DNA of 64,000 bases, from positions 62,001-126,000 of the forward strand of contig NZ_JALPRE010000009.1 of NCBI RefSeq assembly GCF_023195925.1. The letters run 5' to 3'. Source of the DNA: Aquimarina acroporae (GTDB taxonomy: Bacteria; Bacteroidota; Bacteroidia; Flavobacteriales; Flavobacteriaceae). Below the pieces are notes generated by a model that saw nothing but the letters and a program-made list of their open reading frames with translations, searched no databases and had not been told where the DNA came from. Positions 9,329 through 16,953 of the stretch are shown in pieces. The first letter of the stretch is position 1; every line of letters starts with the position of its first letter. A program made the position numbers and the translations under genes.

Positions 9329-9622
9329 ATGGAACAAATTCAATCATTTCTTCCTTTTATATTGATTTTTGTAGTGATGTATTTTTTTATGATACGTCCA
9401 CAAATGCAAAAAGCTAAAAAGGAAAGAAAGTTTACTGAAGATCTTAAAAAAGGAGATCGAGTAGTAACCAAAAGTGGTCTTCACGGTAAAGTTTTTGACT
9501 TCAGTGAAAAAAACAATGCTGTTATTATTGAAACAGGAGCAGGTAAATTAACTTTTGATAAATCTGCCATTTCTCTGGAAATGAGTGCGAAGTTAAACAC
9601 ACCGGCTACAGATAAGAAGTAA
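9329..9622 (+). CDS. yajC: Preprotein translocase accessory subunit YajC
   Basis: A 97-residue protein with one N-terminal transmembrane helix (about 7-24), the characteristic YFFMIRPQMQKAKKE segment, and a cytoplasmic domain beginning LKKGDRVVTKSGLHGKV. YajC associates with SecDF at the inner membrane and assists Sec-dependent export. Length and organisation match the family. A terminator follows at 9642-9680, so this gene ends the nusB-DUF1573-yajC unit. In many relatives coaE comes next, but it is absent here. Confidence 0.93.
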   Translation: MEQIQSFLPFILIFVVMYFFMIRPQMQKAKKERKFTEDLKKGDRVVTKSGLHGKVFDFSEKNNAVIIETGAGKLTFDKSAISLEMSAKLNTPATDKK

Positions 9623-9641
9623 TAACTAGCCTACTTGTTTA

Positions 9642-9680
9642 AAAGCCCGATACAACGTTATAGCTGTACCGGGCTTTTTT
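9642..9680. terminator. Terminator after yajC
   Basis: AAAGCCCG followed by TACA (from 9642) pairs with TGTA followed by CGGGCTTT (to about 9677), with one internal mismatch and T residues continuing to 9680. It lies between yajC and the convergent outer-membrane protein gene and may serve both. Confidence 0.8.
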
Positions 9681-9692
9681 ATTATAATATTT

Positions 9693-10232
9693 TTAGAAGA
9701 ATCTATATCCTACCAAAATTCCTCCTCTTACAAAACCTTCGGGAGAGAAAGTGTCATCAGATAAATAACGACCACCACCTAAACTAATTTCAAATACAAA
9801 ACCGTTGTCGCTTACCCACTTTTGTCCTAGTACAACTCCAATACCCACATTGGTCCAATCTTCGGTAGTTCTAGAATTATTGGCTATGTTGATTATTTCT
9901 TCTTCTCCGCCTGCAAATCGTAACAACCCTTCTACAAAAAATCCTCTGGCACCAAAATCCTTATTGTTAAAGAAATATTGTCTGTAATATGGCTCAATAG
10001 CAAAAGATTGATATTCCTTGTGATCATCATCAAAGCTAAAACTTGTGGCGATACCAGCTCCAGAGTATCTGCTAATTACATATTCATAATTGATTTCTAA
10101 ATTAGGAATGGCCAATGCTTCAAGAGCGTCAATTCTAAACTCATGTCTATTTTGGTTCTTTACAAAACTTTCCTCTTGTGCTTTTGCCTGGAAACAAATA
10201 ATTAGTAATACTACTGCTAAAATTTTTTTCAT
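9693..10232 (-). CDS. Small outer-membrane beta-barrel-like protein
   Basis: A 179-residue protein with a signal peptide (residues 1-18, ending AKA before QEES). The mature part alternates hydrophobic and polar residues as in beta-strands (GAGIATSFSF, FAIEPYYRQYFF, GFVFEISLGGGRYL) and ends in an aromatic residue (VGYRFF), as outer-membrane barrels usually do. It resembles the DUF3575-like porin or adhesin-type barrels of Bacteroidota, but I do not recognise a specific family. It has its own transcription unit, convergent with yajC. Function unknown. Confidence 0.7.
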   Translation of the reverse strand: MKKILAVVLLIICFQAKAQEESFVKNQNRHEFRIDALEALAIPNLEINYEYVISRYSGAGIATSFSFDDDHKEYQSFAIEPYYRQYFFNNKDFGARGFFVEGLLRFAGGEEEIINIANNSRTTEDWTNVGIGVVLGQKWVSDNGFVFEISLGGGRYLSDDTFSPEGFVRGGILVGYRFF

Positions 10233-10308
10233 GTTATATTCTTTTTTGTTCTTTCTGTAGATAAGACGAACAAAAAAATATATGCACGTAACTAAATTTT
10301 CGTTTTTT

Positions 10309-11553
10309 TTATTTCGGTTGAAATTTTGTTGTCAATTCTGCAATTTTTACAATGACCTCGACTGCCTTAATCATACTTTCTACTGGGACATACTCGTAAC
10401 GCCCATGAAAATTATGACCTCCGGCAAAAATATTAGGACAAGGAAGCCCCATATAGCTTAGTTGAGAGCCATCGGTTCCGCCTCTAATTGGTTTAATGAT
10501 AGGGGTAATGTTCAATGATTTCATGGCTTCTTCTGCAATATGAACTATATGCATTACGGGTTCTACTTTTTCTCGCATATTGTAATACTGATCATTAATT
10601 GCAACAGAGATTACTTCTTTTCCATGCTTAATATTAATGTCTGAAGCTAATTTTTTTATGACTTCTTTTCTTTCTTCAAAGTGTTTCTTATCATGATCTC
10701 TTATGATATATTGAAGTTGAGTTTGTTCTACATCTCCTTCTATATGATGTAAGTGAAAGAAACCTTCTCGTCCTGTGGTATGTTCTGGGGTTTCCATGGG
10801 TGGTAAAGAATTAATAAATTCTTGTGCGATATACATACTGTTTATCATTTTACCCTTGGCATAACCAGGATGAACAATTTTACCTTTTACGGTAATCAAA
10901 GCGCCTGCTGCATTAAAATTCTCATATTCTAATTCTCCTATTTGACTTCCATCCATGGTATAGGCCCAATCTGCGCCAAATTTCTTTACATCAAATTTAT
11001 GGGCGCCTCTCCCAATTTCTTCGTCTGGAGTAAATCCAACCCTTATTGTTCCATGTTTAATCTCAGGGTGTTGTACTAAATACTCCATTGCAGTTACGAT
11101 CTCGGTAATACCTGCCTTGTCATCTGCTCCCAATAAGGTTGTTCCGTCTGTGGTGATAAGCGTCTGTCCAACGTATAATTTTAGATCCTCAAAATAATTA
11201 GGAGATAGAATAATATTGTTGTCTGCGTTCAATACAATATCTTTTCCGTCATAGTTTTCTACAATTTGAGGCTTAACATTTGCTCCTGTAAAGTCTGGGC
11301 TTGTATCAAAATGAGAAATAAAACCTATAGTAGGAACAGTTTTATCTATATTAGAAGGTAAAGTAGCCATGATATATGCATTCTCATCTATGGTAACATC
11401 ACTTAAACCAATATCTTTGAGTTCTTGGGCTAATTTGTTAGCCAAATCCCATTGTTTTTCGGTGCTGGGAGTGGTGTTACTAGAAGGGTCACTTTCGGTA
11501 TCGATAGTAACATAACTTATAAAACGGTCTGTGATGTGTTTTTTATCTATCAT
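10309..11553 (-). CDS. pepT: Peptidase T (tripeptide aminopeptidase)
   Basis: A 414-residue M20B metallopeptidase that removes N-terminal residues from tripeptides in the cytoplasm. The ATG at 11553 ([11 protein letters not shown]) is preferred over an upstream TTG. Two-zinc ligands are recognisable in [32 protein letters not shown] and [12 protein letters not shown], with a C-terminal [31 protein letters not shown] block closing the active site (motif given in parts; it covers about residues 362-393). Full length compared with E. coli PepT. It is divergent from pyrD. Confidence 0.93.
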   Translation of the reverse strand: MIDKKHITDRFISYVTIDTESDPSSNTTPSTEKQWDLANKLAQELKDIGLSDVTIDENAYIMATLPSNIDKTVPTIGFISHFDTSPDFTGANVKPQIVENYDGKDIVLNADNNIILSPNYFEDLKLYVGQTLITTDGTTLLGADDKAGITEIVTAMEYLVQHPEIKHGTIRVGFTPDEEIGRGAHKFDVKKFGADWAYTMDGSQIGELEYENFNAAGALITVKGKIVHPGYAKGKMINSMYIAQEFINSLPPMETPEHTTGREGFFHLHHIEGDVEQTQLQYIIRDHDKKHFEERKEVIKKLASDINIKHGKEVISVAINDQYYNMREKVEPVMHIVHIAEEAMKSLNITPIIKPIRGGTDGSQLSYMGLPCPNIFAGGHNFHGRYEYVPVESMIKAVEVIVKIAELTTKFQPK

Positions 11554-11628
11554 GATGATGAATTGTTTAATCAAAATTTGCTATCAAAAATACATTTTAA
11601 TCCATTTTTATTAGAAGTATAGAAAACT

Positions 11629-11636
11629 TATTTTTG
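11629..11636 (+). promoter_or_regulatory. Candidate -10 (TAnnTTTG) box for pyrD
   Basis: TATTTTTG matches the Bacteroidota sigma-A -10 consensus TAnnTTTG and lies 20 bp before the pyrD ATG. No convincing TTG-type -33 box was identified, so this is a sequence match only. Confidence 0.4.
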
Positions 11637-11655
11637 CATACCAAAATACTATTTA

Positions 11656-12687
11656 ATGTATAAGTCATTAATTCGTCCGCTGCTATTCAAATTTGATCCA
11701 GAAAAAGTTCATTATTTCACATTCGATCTAATCAAATTTATATCCAAAATCCCATTTGTAACTGCTTTGATTCGATCAAGATATCAAGTAAAAGGTATTG
11801 GTTTACAAAGAGAGGTATTTGGTTTAAAATTTAAGAACCCTGTGGGTCTCGCGGCAGGATTTGATAAAAACGCCGTACTGTATAATGAATTAGCGGATTT
11901 TGGTTTTGGTTTCATAGAAATAGGAACTGTAACGCCAAAAGCTCAGGAAGGTAACCCAAAGAAAAGGTTATTTCGTTTGAAGGATGATAAAGGTATTATC
12001 AATAGAATGGGGTTTAATAATAAAGGGTTAGAAGCCGCTATTCAACAACTTCAAAAAAATAAGCATAAAGTAATTATAGGAGGTAATATTGGTAAGAACA
12101 CGCAAACACTTCCCGAAAATTATACAGAAGACTATTTGGAATGTTTTAATGCCTTGCATCCTTATGTAGACTATTTTGTACTTAATGTGAGTTGTCCCAA
12201 TGTAAGTAGTCATGCAAAATTAAATGATAAAGAATATCTTACAGAATTGATACAAGAGGTGCAAAAAGCAAATCATGTCTTTGATACACAAAAACCGATA
12301 GTCCTTAAAATTGCTCCAGATCTTAATCCAACACAGTTGGACGAAATTGTGGAGTTGGTTTTAGAAACTAAGCTTGATGGAGTAATAGCCAGTAATACTT
12401 CGGTAAGCAGAGATGGATTGAAAGCTTCAGAAGAACGCTTAAAAGAAATAGGTAATGGAGGATTAAGTGGACAGCCAATAAAAGATAAAAGCACCGAGGT
12501 AATACGCCATTTGTCTGAAAAAAGTAATAAAGCATTTCCTATTATAGGAGTTGGAGGAATACATTCAGCCAAAGATGCTTTAGAAAAATTGGATGCAGGT
12601 GCAAGTTTGGTGCAGCTCTATACAGGATTTATATATGAAGGACCAAAGTTGGTAAAGGATATAAATAAAGCCTTACTTCGTAAATAA
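11656..12687 (+). CDS. pyrD: Dihydroorotate dehydrogenase, class 2 (quinone-type)
   Basis: A 343-residue FMN enzyme that oxidises dihydroorotate to orotate in pyrimidine synthesis. The N-terminal helical extension (1-45) before the barrel is typical of membrane-associated class 2 enzymes. FMN- and substrate-binding segments include [12 protein letters not shown] (61-72), [21 protein letters not shown] and NRMGFNN. The loop carrying the catalytic base reads NVSCPN (177-182), so the residue aligned with the class 2 Ser (NxSSPN) is Cys180. Six bases separate it from the LysE-family gene downstream. Confidence 0.92.
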   Translation: MYKSLIRPLLFKFDPEKVHYFTFDLIKFISKIPFVTALIRSRYQVKGIGLQREVFGLKFKNPVGLAAGFDKNAVLYNELADFGFGFIEIGTVTPKAQEGNPKKRLFRLKDDKGIINRMGFNNKGLEAAIQQLQKNKHKVIIGGNIGKNTQTLPENYTEDYLECFNALHPYVDYFVLNVSCPNVSSHAKLNDKEYLTELIQEVQKANHVFDTQKPIVLKIAPDLNPTQLDEIVELVLETKLDGVIASNTSVSRDGLKASEERLKEIGNGGLSGQPIKDKSTEVIRHLSEKSNKAFPIIGVGGIHSAKDALEKLDAGASLVQLYTGFIYEGPKLVKDINKALLRK

Positions 12688-12693
12688 TATTCT

Positions 12694-13329
12694 ATGGATA
12701 TTATTAACTACGAAATCCTTTATACGTTTGCTTTGAGTACTTTGATATTATCATTGTCTCCCGGACCAGACAATATTTTTGTGTTGATGCAAAGTATGGT
12801 CAACGGGAAAAAAAACGGACTGGCTGTAGTGCTGGGGTTAATGACTGGTTGTTTGATTCATACTTCACTGGTTGCCTTTGGGGTTTCTGCCATTATCGAA
12901 AAAAGTCCTACACTTTTCTTTATCATTAAATTATTTGGTGCGCTGTATTTGTTTTTTTTAGCTTACAAAGTATATAAAAGCGATGCAGCTATTCAATTAT
13001 CAGAAAATAGTTTGCCAGATAAAAGCTTAGGGCAGTTGTTTAGACAAGGATTTATGATGAATGTTTTAAATCCTAAAGTATCTATATTCTTCCTGGCGTA
13101 TTTTCCATTGTTTTTGTTTAGCGAATCGATGAATAAAGTCGCGCAATTTTATGTTTTGGGTATGATCTTTATTCTGGTTTCTTTTGTAATTTTTGGATCG
13201 ATCGCTATTTTGGCTGGTACTATTGCTGAATACCTGAAAAAGAATACAAAAATTGGGTTGGTTTTAAAATGGTTACAAATCCTAGTGTTTGTAGCGATTG
13301 GTGTTTTTGTTCTTTTTTCTGAAAAATAA
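12694..13329 (+). CDS. LysE/RhtB-family amino-acid exporter
   Basis: A 211-residue inner-membrane protein with about six hydrophobic helices. The diagnostic early motif is SLSPGPDNIFVLMQS (20-34) and the central one is GFMMNVLNPKVSIFFLAYFP. These match the LysE/RhtB translocators, which export basic amino acids, homoserine or threonine; the substrate cannot be told from sequence. It probably shares a transcript with pyrD (6-bp gap), and a hairpin at 13337-13367 ends the unit. Confidence 0.88.
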   Translation: MDIINYEILYTFALSTLILSLSPGPDNIFVLMQSMVNGKKNGLAVVLGLMTGCLIHTSLVAFGVSAIIEKSPTLFFIIKLFGALYLFFLAYKVYKSDAAIQLSENSLPDKSLGQLFRQGFMMNVLNPKVSIFFLAYFPLFLFSESMNKVAQFYVLGMIFILVSFVIFGSIAILAGTIAEYLKKNTKIGLVLKWLQILVFVAIGVFVLFSEK

Positions 13330-13336
13330 GGATATA

Positions 13337-13367
13337 CAAAAAGCCCTCAGTGATAGAAGGCTTTTTG
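13337..13367. terminator. Bidirectional terminator between LysE and DUF4214 genes
   Basis: CAAAAAGCC (13337-13345) pairs perfectly with GGCTTTTTG (13359-13367) around a 13-nt loop. It sits between two convergent genes, with A and T runs on both sides, so it can work on both strands. Confidence 0.8.
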
Positions 13368-13390
13368 ATAGAGTCATATTTTATATACTT

Positions 13391-14008
13391 CTAAAAAGTA
13401 CATTGGTTTGCTGCGTTATTGCATTCGGTTTGAATGCTTGCTAGTCTGTTTCTAAACTCTGCAGAATTACCAATGCCATTTGCAACGGCTCTAATTCCTC
13501 GATCATAAAAAACGGTAGTCCAATATTTTCCGCCATTTACATCGGGTTCTCTAAGAAGTAAGCCTCGATAGGCGATATAAATAAACTTATGTACTTCTAC
13601 ACTGTTTAGGTTATTTCTCGATAGAAAACTGTGGTACTGAGAATTCCATTTTACATTGGCTTCGTTTGATGTGATAAACCCTTTAGCAAGGTCATCGAAC
13701 CCTTGAGTAAGAAGAACTTGAATCCAACCATTAACCACTTGTGCATTTTCTGGACACCTTCTTAGGTAAGATAAGTATGCTAGTCTAACTACACAGTGTG
13801 CATCAAATGTGGGAGGTTGCGGAATGTTTGGAGGTGTAAAATCAGGATAATCTGGTAAAGGGAAACGTTTCTCTGGAGAATCAATAGTATCTACTGCTTC
13901 AATGGAGTCATTAAGATCTTCCTCTTTTTCACAGGAAACTACAATAAATAGTCCTAAAAATAAAGGAATTAATATAAGGTTACGTAATCTAGAAATTGGT
14001 GTGTTCAT
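13391..14008 (-). CDS. DUF4214-domain lipoprotein
   Basis: A 205-residue lipoprotein with signal peptide 1-25 (lipobox IVVSC) and an acidic/proline-rich spacer (30-70, including PLPDYPDFTPPNIPQPP). The C-terminal domain (about 75-200) contains two DUF4214-like units: LAYLSYLRRCPENAQVVNGW and YIAYRGLLLREPDVNGGKYW. Such domains, related to phycobilisome-linker folds, occur in surface and S-layer-associated proteins; no activity is assigned. It lies 104 bp downstream of the GG-leader peptide gene at 14113-14265 on the same strand, with a hairpin between them, so partial read-through from that promoter is possible. Confidence 0.7.
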   Translation of the reverse strand: MNTPISRLRNLILIPLFLGLFIVVSCEKEEDLNDSIEAVDTIDSPEKRFPLPDYPDFTPPNIPQPPTFDAHCVVRLAYLSYLRRCPENAQVVNGWIQVLLTQGFDDLAKGFITSNEANVKWNSQYHSFLSRNNLNSVEVHKFIYIAYRGLLLREPDVNGGKYWTTVFYDRGIRAVANGIGNSAEFRNRLASIQTECNNAANQCTF

Positions 14009-14074
14009 AATACTGTTGTTTTTGTGATTTTATATGTGAAATGGTTTAAAATTTATGATTAGGTATAAGGAACA

Positions 14075-14100
14075 CTGCTTTGGGAAAATTCCCAAAACAG
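14075..14100 (-). terminator. Hairpin after GG-leader peptide 1
   Basis: CTGCTTTGGGAA (14075-14086) pairs with TTCCCAAAACAG (14089-14100), with one mismatch and a two-base loop. It follows the stop of the peptide gene at 14113 on the minus strand. No long T-run follows, so it could be an attenuator or processing hairpin rather than a full terminator. Confidence 0.5.
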
Positions 14101-14112
14101 CGTCCATTTGGA

Positions 14113-14265
14113 TTAACCATCAACATCAATAACATCAAAACAGATGTAGACACCGCCAACCCAATCACATACCATATTATCTTCCGCACCTCCTTTAATT
14201 GTTTTTGTTTGTTCTTTGCGTAACACTTTTATTCCTTCGATGTTAAAAAATTGACTTCTTTTCAT
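14113..14265 (-). CDS. GG-leader ribosomal peptide precursor (candidate RiPP or signal peptide 1)
   Basis: A 50-residue open frame. Residues 1-26 look like a cleavable leader: basic N-terminus, IKVLRKEQTKTIKGG at 12-26, with the double Gly at 25-26. The remaining 24 residues are acidic and carry two cysteines (C33, C42). TIKGG before a short core is typical of Bacteroidota natural-product precursors processed by C39-type peptidase exporters. A well-formed promoter lies upstream: TTG at 14391-14389, 21 bp, then TAACTTTG at 14367-14360. The CCGG palindromes lie just beyond it. An AAGGAGG Shine-Dalgarno-like run sits about 50 bp before the ATG, too far to act directly. No modification enzyme or exporter is encoded nearby. 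Confidence 0.65.
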   Translation of the reverse strand: MKRSQFFNIEGIKVLRKEQTKTIKGGAEDNMVCDWVGGVYICFDVIDVDG

Positions 14266-14359
14266 GTTATATAATTTAGTGATAGCCTTACTCTTTTTTA
14301 GGATTTTCAGATTCCTCCTTGTTTGATAATAATTTGTGCATTGTAAAAGACTCTGTTAT

Positions 14360-14391
14360 CAAAGTTAGATTGTTATAGGTCTTAAAAACAA
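14360..14391 (-). promoter_or_regulatory. Promoter of GG-leader peptide 1
   Basis: On the minus strand TTG (14391-14389) is followed after 21 bp by TAACTTTG (14367-14360), an exact match to the Bacteroidota TAnnTTTG box. The 5' untranslated region would be about 90 nt. The palindromic sites begin 10 bp upstream of the TTG, a position suited to an activator. Confidence 0.6.
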
Positions 14392-14400
14392 GAGTTTAGA

Positions 14401-14443
14401 GTCTGGTTTCCGGAATGAAGAGTAGGGTTTCCGGAAAGCAGAC
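14401..14443. promoter_or_regulatory. Paired CCGG-centred operator sites (copies A and B)
   Basis: Copy A starts GTCTG at 14401 and continues GTTTCCGGAA to 14415. Copy B runs GGTTTCCGGAAA, G, then CAGAC, ending at 14443. They are inverted relative to one another. Their CCGG centres (14411/14412 and 14432/14433) are 21 bp apart, two helical turns. They lie in the divergent region between the peptide 1 promoter and the TPR/AraC gene. A third, full copy precedes peptide 2 at 16424-16445. I infer binding sites for the adjacent AraC-type regulator. Confidence 0.6.
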
Positions 14444-14661
14444 CTTGTAGTTTTTTCCTTGAGAATTGTATGTAAGACCCCTAGAAATGTGATATGTTTT
14501 AGAAATGCTAAGTGATAAAATGGTATATTTACTACTCATCAATCAATAATATAATCTGCCAAATGTTTTGGTAACCGTACTTTCGTTTTGCCTGCTTTTT
14601 TATAGGGTGAACATCTAGAAATATTTCAACATTTGGAGGTGTTACATATTCTTAAAACCTA

Positions 14662-16398
14662 ATGAATACAACTGTGCGCATAATACGGCTTATCGTTCTT
14701 TTAAGTTGTTTGAATCCTGCATTTTCTCAATCTTTCGAAGAGCATTTCGTTATGCCCGATTCTCTTAAAAAGTATTCTTATAACGAAACGTACAAAATTT
14801 ATGAGTTGTATTATGAAGATACTCTCAAATCTAAAGTGCTCCTAAGGTCATGTTTAGAAAAGGCCAAAGCAAATGTTGATAGTATTAAAATGGCCAGAGT
14901 CTATAATCAGCTTTTTTACTATGTAAATAATGATTCATTAAAACTTGATTTTCTAGACAAATCGATTAAACTTAGTGAAACAATAAATCACAAGTTATTT
15001 CCAGCGTATTCGTACTCAAATAAGGGAGGGTTTTATTTGGGTAAATGGGATTTCGAGAAAGCTTTGGATAATTATCTCGAGGCCTTAGCATTTTCTAAGA
15101 AAAATAAAAATGAGGATTTTCAATATCTAACCCAGCACAATATAGGTATTATAAAGAGCAAGTTAGGGAAGCATAAGGAAGCATTGGGCATTTTTAGGGA
15201 TTGTCTGAAATATGAATTAAAAAAGGGGATTACAGACACCCTTGATTACCTTGATATCATGGTTGATTTAACCGAATCGTATAGTAAGAATAACTTAGTA
15301 GATTCCTCAAACTATTATCTAAAAAAAGTATTGCCGATTTCAAAAAGATATGATACAGGTTTATATTCGAAATTTACCTTCATAAAAGGGTTGAATTTTT
15401 ATTATCAACAAAAAAATGAAGAGGCAAAGGAAAGTTTTAAGGAAGCTTTACCGTATTTATCTCAGTTAGCAGATAAAAGAGAAATGGTAAACACATATTT
15501 TTATCTTGGAAAAATTAATGAAACTTTATCAAATAATACTACTTCGGTTACTTACTATAAAAAGGTAGATTCAATATTACAAAAAACTGAGTTTATAACA
15601 CCCGAGGTAAGAGAAGGGTATTTGTTCCTAATAGATAGTTACAAGGCTAAGCGAGATTTTAAAAATCAGCTGTTTTATGTAGATAGATTACTCGCATTTG
15701 ATAGTATTATGCTCAAGAATAATACTCAGGTAAATGAAAAATTGATCAAACAATATGATACAGCTAAACTTCTTGCCGAAAAAGAAAAACTAATAGCTGC
15801 TATTTATGATAAAAATTCAAATTTTAAACTTTATATCTGGGTACTTGTAGTTATAGTTTTAAGTTTGATGATCCTCTTTTATTATCAGTTTCAAAAAAGA
15901 AAATTATATGCGCAACGGTTTAGTGTATTTATGGAATCTGAAAGCTCGAAAATTGAAAAAACGGCCAATGAGTCTAAGTTAGATACTAAAGTTTTAGAAG
16001 TTAAAAAGTTAAAGATCGCTGAAGAAATCAAGGAAGATATTTTACGTAAAATTGAAAGATTCGAAGAGAATAAAGAATACCTAGAACCAAATATTACTAC
16101 AAATAGTCTGGCTGAACGTTTTAAGACCAACAGCAAGTATGTTTCAAGAATAGTTAATATTTATAAAGAGAAAAATTTTAAAAATTACGTTAATGATTTA
16201 AGAATAGACTATCTGATACAAGAATTAAAAACCAATAAAAAGTTTAGAAACTATACTATAAAGGCTATTTCTAGTGAAATAGGATTTAATACTACTGAAG
16301 CGTTTTCTAAATATTTTCATAAAAAAACGGGATTATACCCTTCTTATTTCATCAAAAAAATGTCGGAATATCAGGATGAACCCGAGGTAAACGTCTAA
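14662..16398 (+). CDS. Membrane-anchored TPR sensor with C-terminal AraC DNA-binding domain
   Basis: A 578-residue one-component regulator. A signal peptide (1-22, PAFSQ) leads into TPR-like helical repeats (about 75-345, for example FEKALDNYLEALAFSKK and NEEAKESFKEALPYL). One transmembrane helix follows (about 390-408), then a coiled linker (415-470) and an AraC-type double helix-turn-helix (about 474-570: NSLAERFKTNSKYVSRIV and IKAISSEIGFNTTEAFSKYFHKKTG, in parts). The predicted topology places the TPRs outside the cytoplasm and the DNA-binding domain inside. It is flanked by two GG-leader peptide genes, and CCGG palindromes lie upstream of it and of both peptides, suggesting it controls them and itself. 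The ligand is unknown; a peptide is plausible because TPRs commonly bind peptides. Confidence 0.8.
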   Translation: MNTTVRIIRLIVLLSCLNPAFSQSFEEHFVMPDSLKKYSYNETYKIYELYYEDTLKSKVLLRSCLEKAKANVDSIKMARVYNQLFYYVNNDSLKLDFLDKSIKLSETINHKLFPAYSYSNKGGFYLGKWDFEKALDNYLEALAFSKKNKNEDFQYLTQHNIGIIKSKLGKHKEALGIFRDCLKYELKKGITDTLDYLDIMVDLTESYSKNNLVDSSNYYLKKVLPISKRYDTGLYSKFTFIKGLNFYYQQKNEEAKESFKEALPYLSQLADKREMVNTYFYLGKINETLSNNTTSVTYYKKVDSILQKTEFITPEVREGYLFLIDSYKAKRDFKNQLFYVDRLLAFDSIMLKNNTQVNEKLIKQYDTAKLLAEKEKLIAAIYDKNSNFKLYIWVLVVIVLSLMILFYYQFQKRKLYAQRFSVFMESESSKIEKTANESKLDTKVLEVKKLKIAEEIKEDILRKIERFEENKEYLEPNITTNSLAERFKTNSKYVSRIVNIYKEKNFKNYVNDLRIDYLIQELKTNKKFRNYTIKAISSEIGFNTTEAFSKYFHKKTGLYPSYFIKKMSEYQDEPEVNV

Positions 16399-16423
16399 TG
16401 TGAATTGATTTGTTTTTTTGGTG

Positions 16424-16445
16424 GTCTGATTTCCGGAAACCAGAC
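16424..16445. promoter_or_regulatory. CCGG-centred operator, copy C, upstream of GG-leader peptide 2
   Basis: A 22-bp palindrome with a single mismatch: arm GTCTG (16424-16428), core TTTCCGGAAA (16430-16439) and arm CAGAC (16441-16445), with one base between core and each arm. It lies 76 bp before the ATG of peptide 2 and 26 bp after the stop of the TPR/AraC gene. Arms and core match copies A and B at 14401-14443. Confidence 0.65.
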
Positions 16446-16521
16446 ATTTAAAGGCTAAGATTACTACTTTAACTCTAAGGAATGTCATACTTTTAGAGTA
16501 ACAATTCTAAAACTCAATCAC

Positions 16522-16671
16522 ATGAAAACGAATAGAAAAAAAAGAAAATTAATTCTAGAAAAACATCAAATTGCCAAAATTAATGATCTTCATGCCATAA
16601 AAGGAGGAGGTATTGTTACTTTGGTTCAGGATCTTACAAGAAGTTTTAGACCGACCTGTACTTGCCCTTAA
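16522..16671 (+). CDS. GG-leader ribosomal peptide precursor (candidate RiPP or signal peptide 2)
   Basis: A 49-residue open frame with a highly basic start (KTNRKKRK), a leader resembling Bacteroidota class I lanthipeptide-type precursors (LEKHQIAKINDLHAIKGG, 12-29) and a triple Gly at 28-30. The 19-residue core contains T33, T39, S41, T45 and T47 and ends TCTCP with C46 and C48, residues that could form thioether or disulfide links. An AT-rich box TACTTTTA at 16488-16495 may be its -10. A terminator follows at 16724-16757. No lanthionine synthetase, protease or exporter lies in the window, so modification, if any, must be encoded elsewhere. Confidence 0.7.
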   Translation: MKTNRKKRKLILEKHQIAKINDLHAIKGGGIVTLVQDLTRSFRPTCTCP

Positions 16672-16723
16672 TAAATCGGCAATTTATGTTCTTTGTTTAC
16701 AGTCGGTGAATCACTATGATGTA

Positions 16724-16759
16724 CCAAAAGTGCTGAAAATAAGTTTTTGGCACTTTTTT
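16724..16759 (+). terminator. Terminator after GG-leader peptide 2
   Basis: AAAAGTGC (16726-16733) pairs with GCACTTTT (16750-16757), followed by further T residues. An alternative pairing of CCAAAA with TTTTTGG inside the loop is possible. It closes a short monocistronic transcript that starts downstream of the operator at 16424. Confidence 0.75.
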
Positions 16760-16953
16760 AATTCTAAACTATTATTAAGATAGGAAAAGAATTTTCAAAA
16801 GATTTCAATTGTATGAACATCATGAGTTACTCTTCGCGAATTATCTCTATGGGTTATAAAATTTTGTCAAGAAGTTTAGGAATTCTTCTAATTCTGAAAA
16901 ATAATTATACTTTTATAGTCAAAATTGAAAATCTTCTATTTTGATTCGCTAAA

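Noticed and set aside
8864..9343. Antisense frame of 159 codons opposite DUF1573
   Set aside because: The sense strand encodes a clear lipoprotein with a known domain; the antisense frame lacks motifs.
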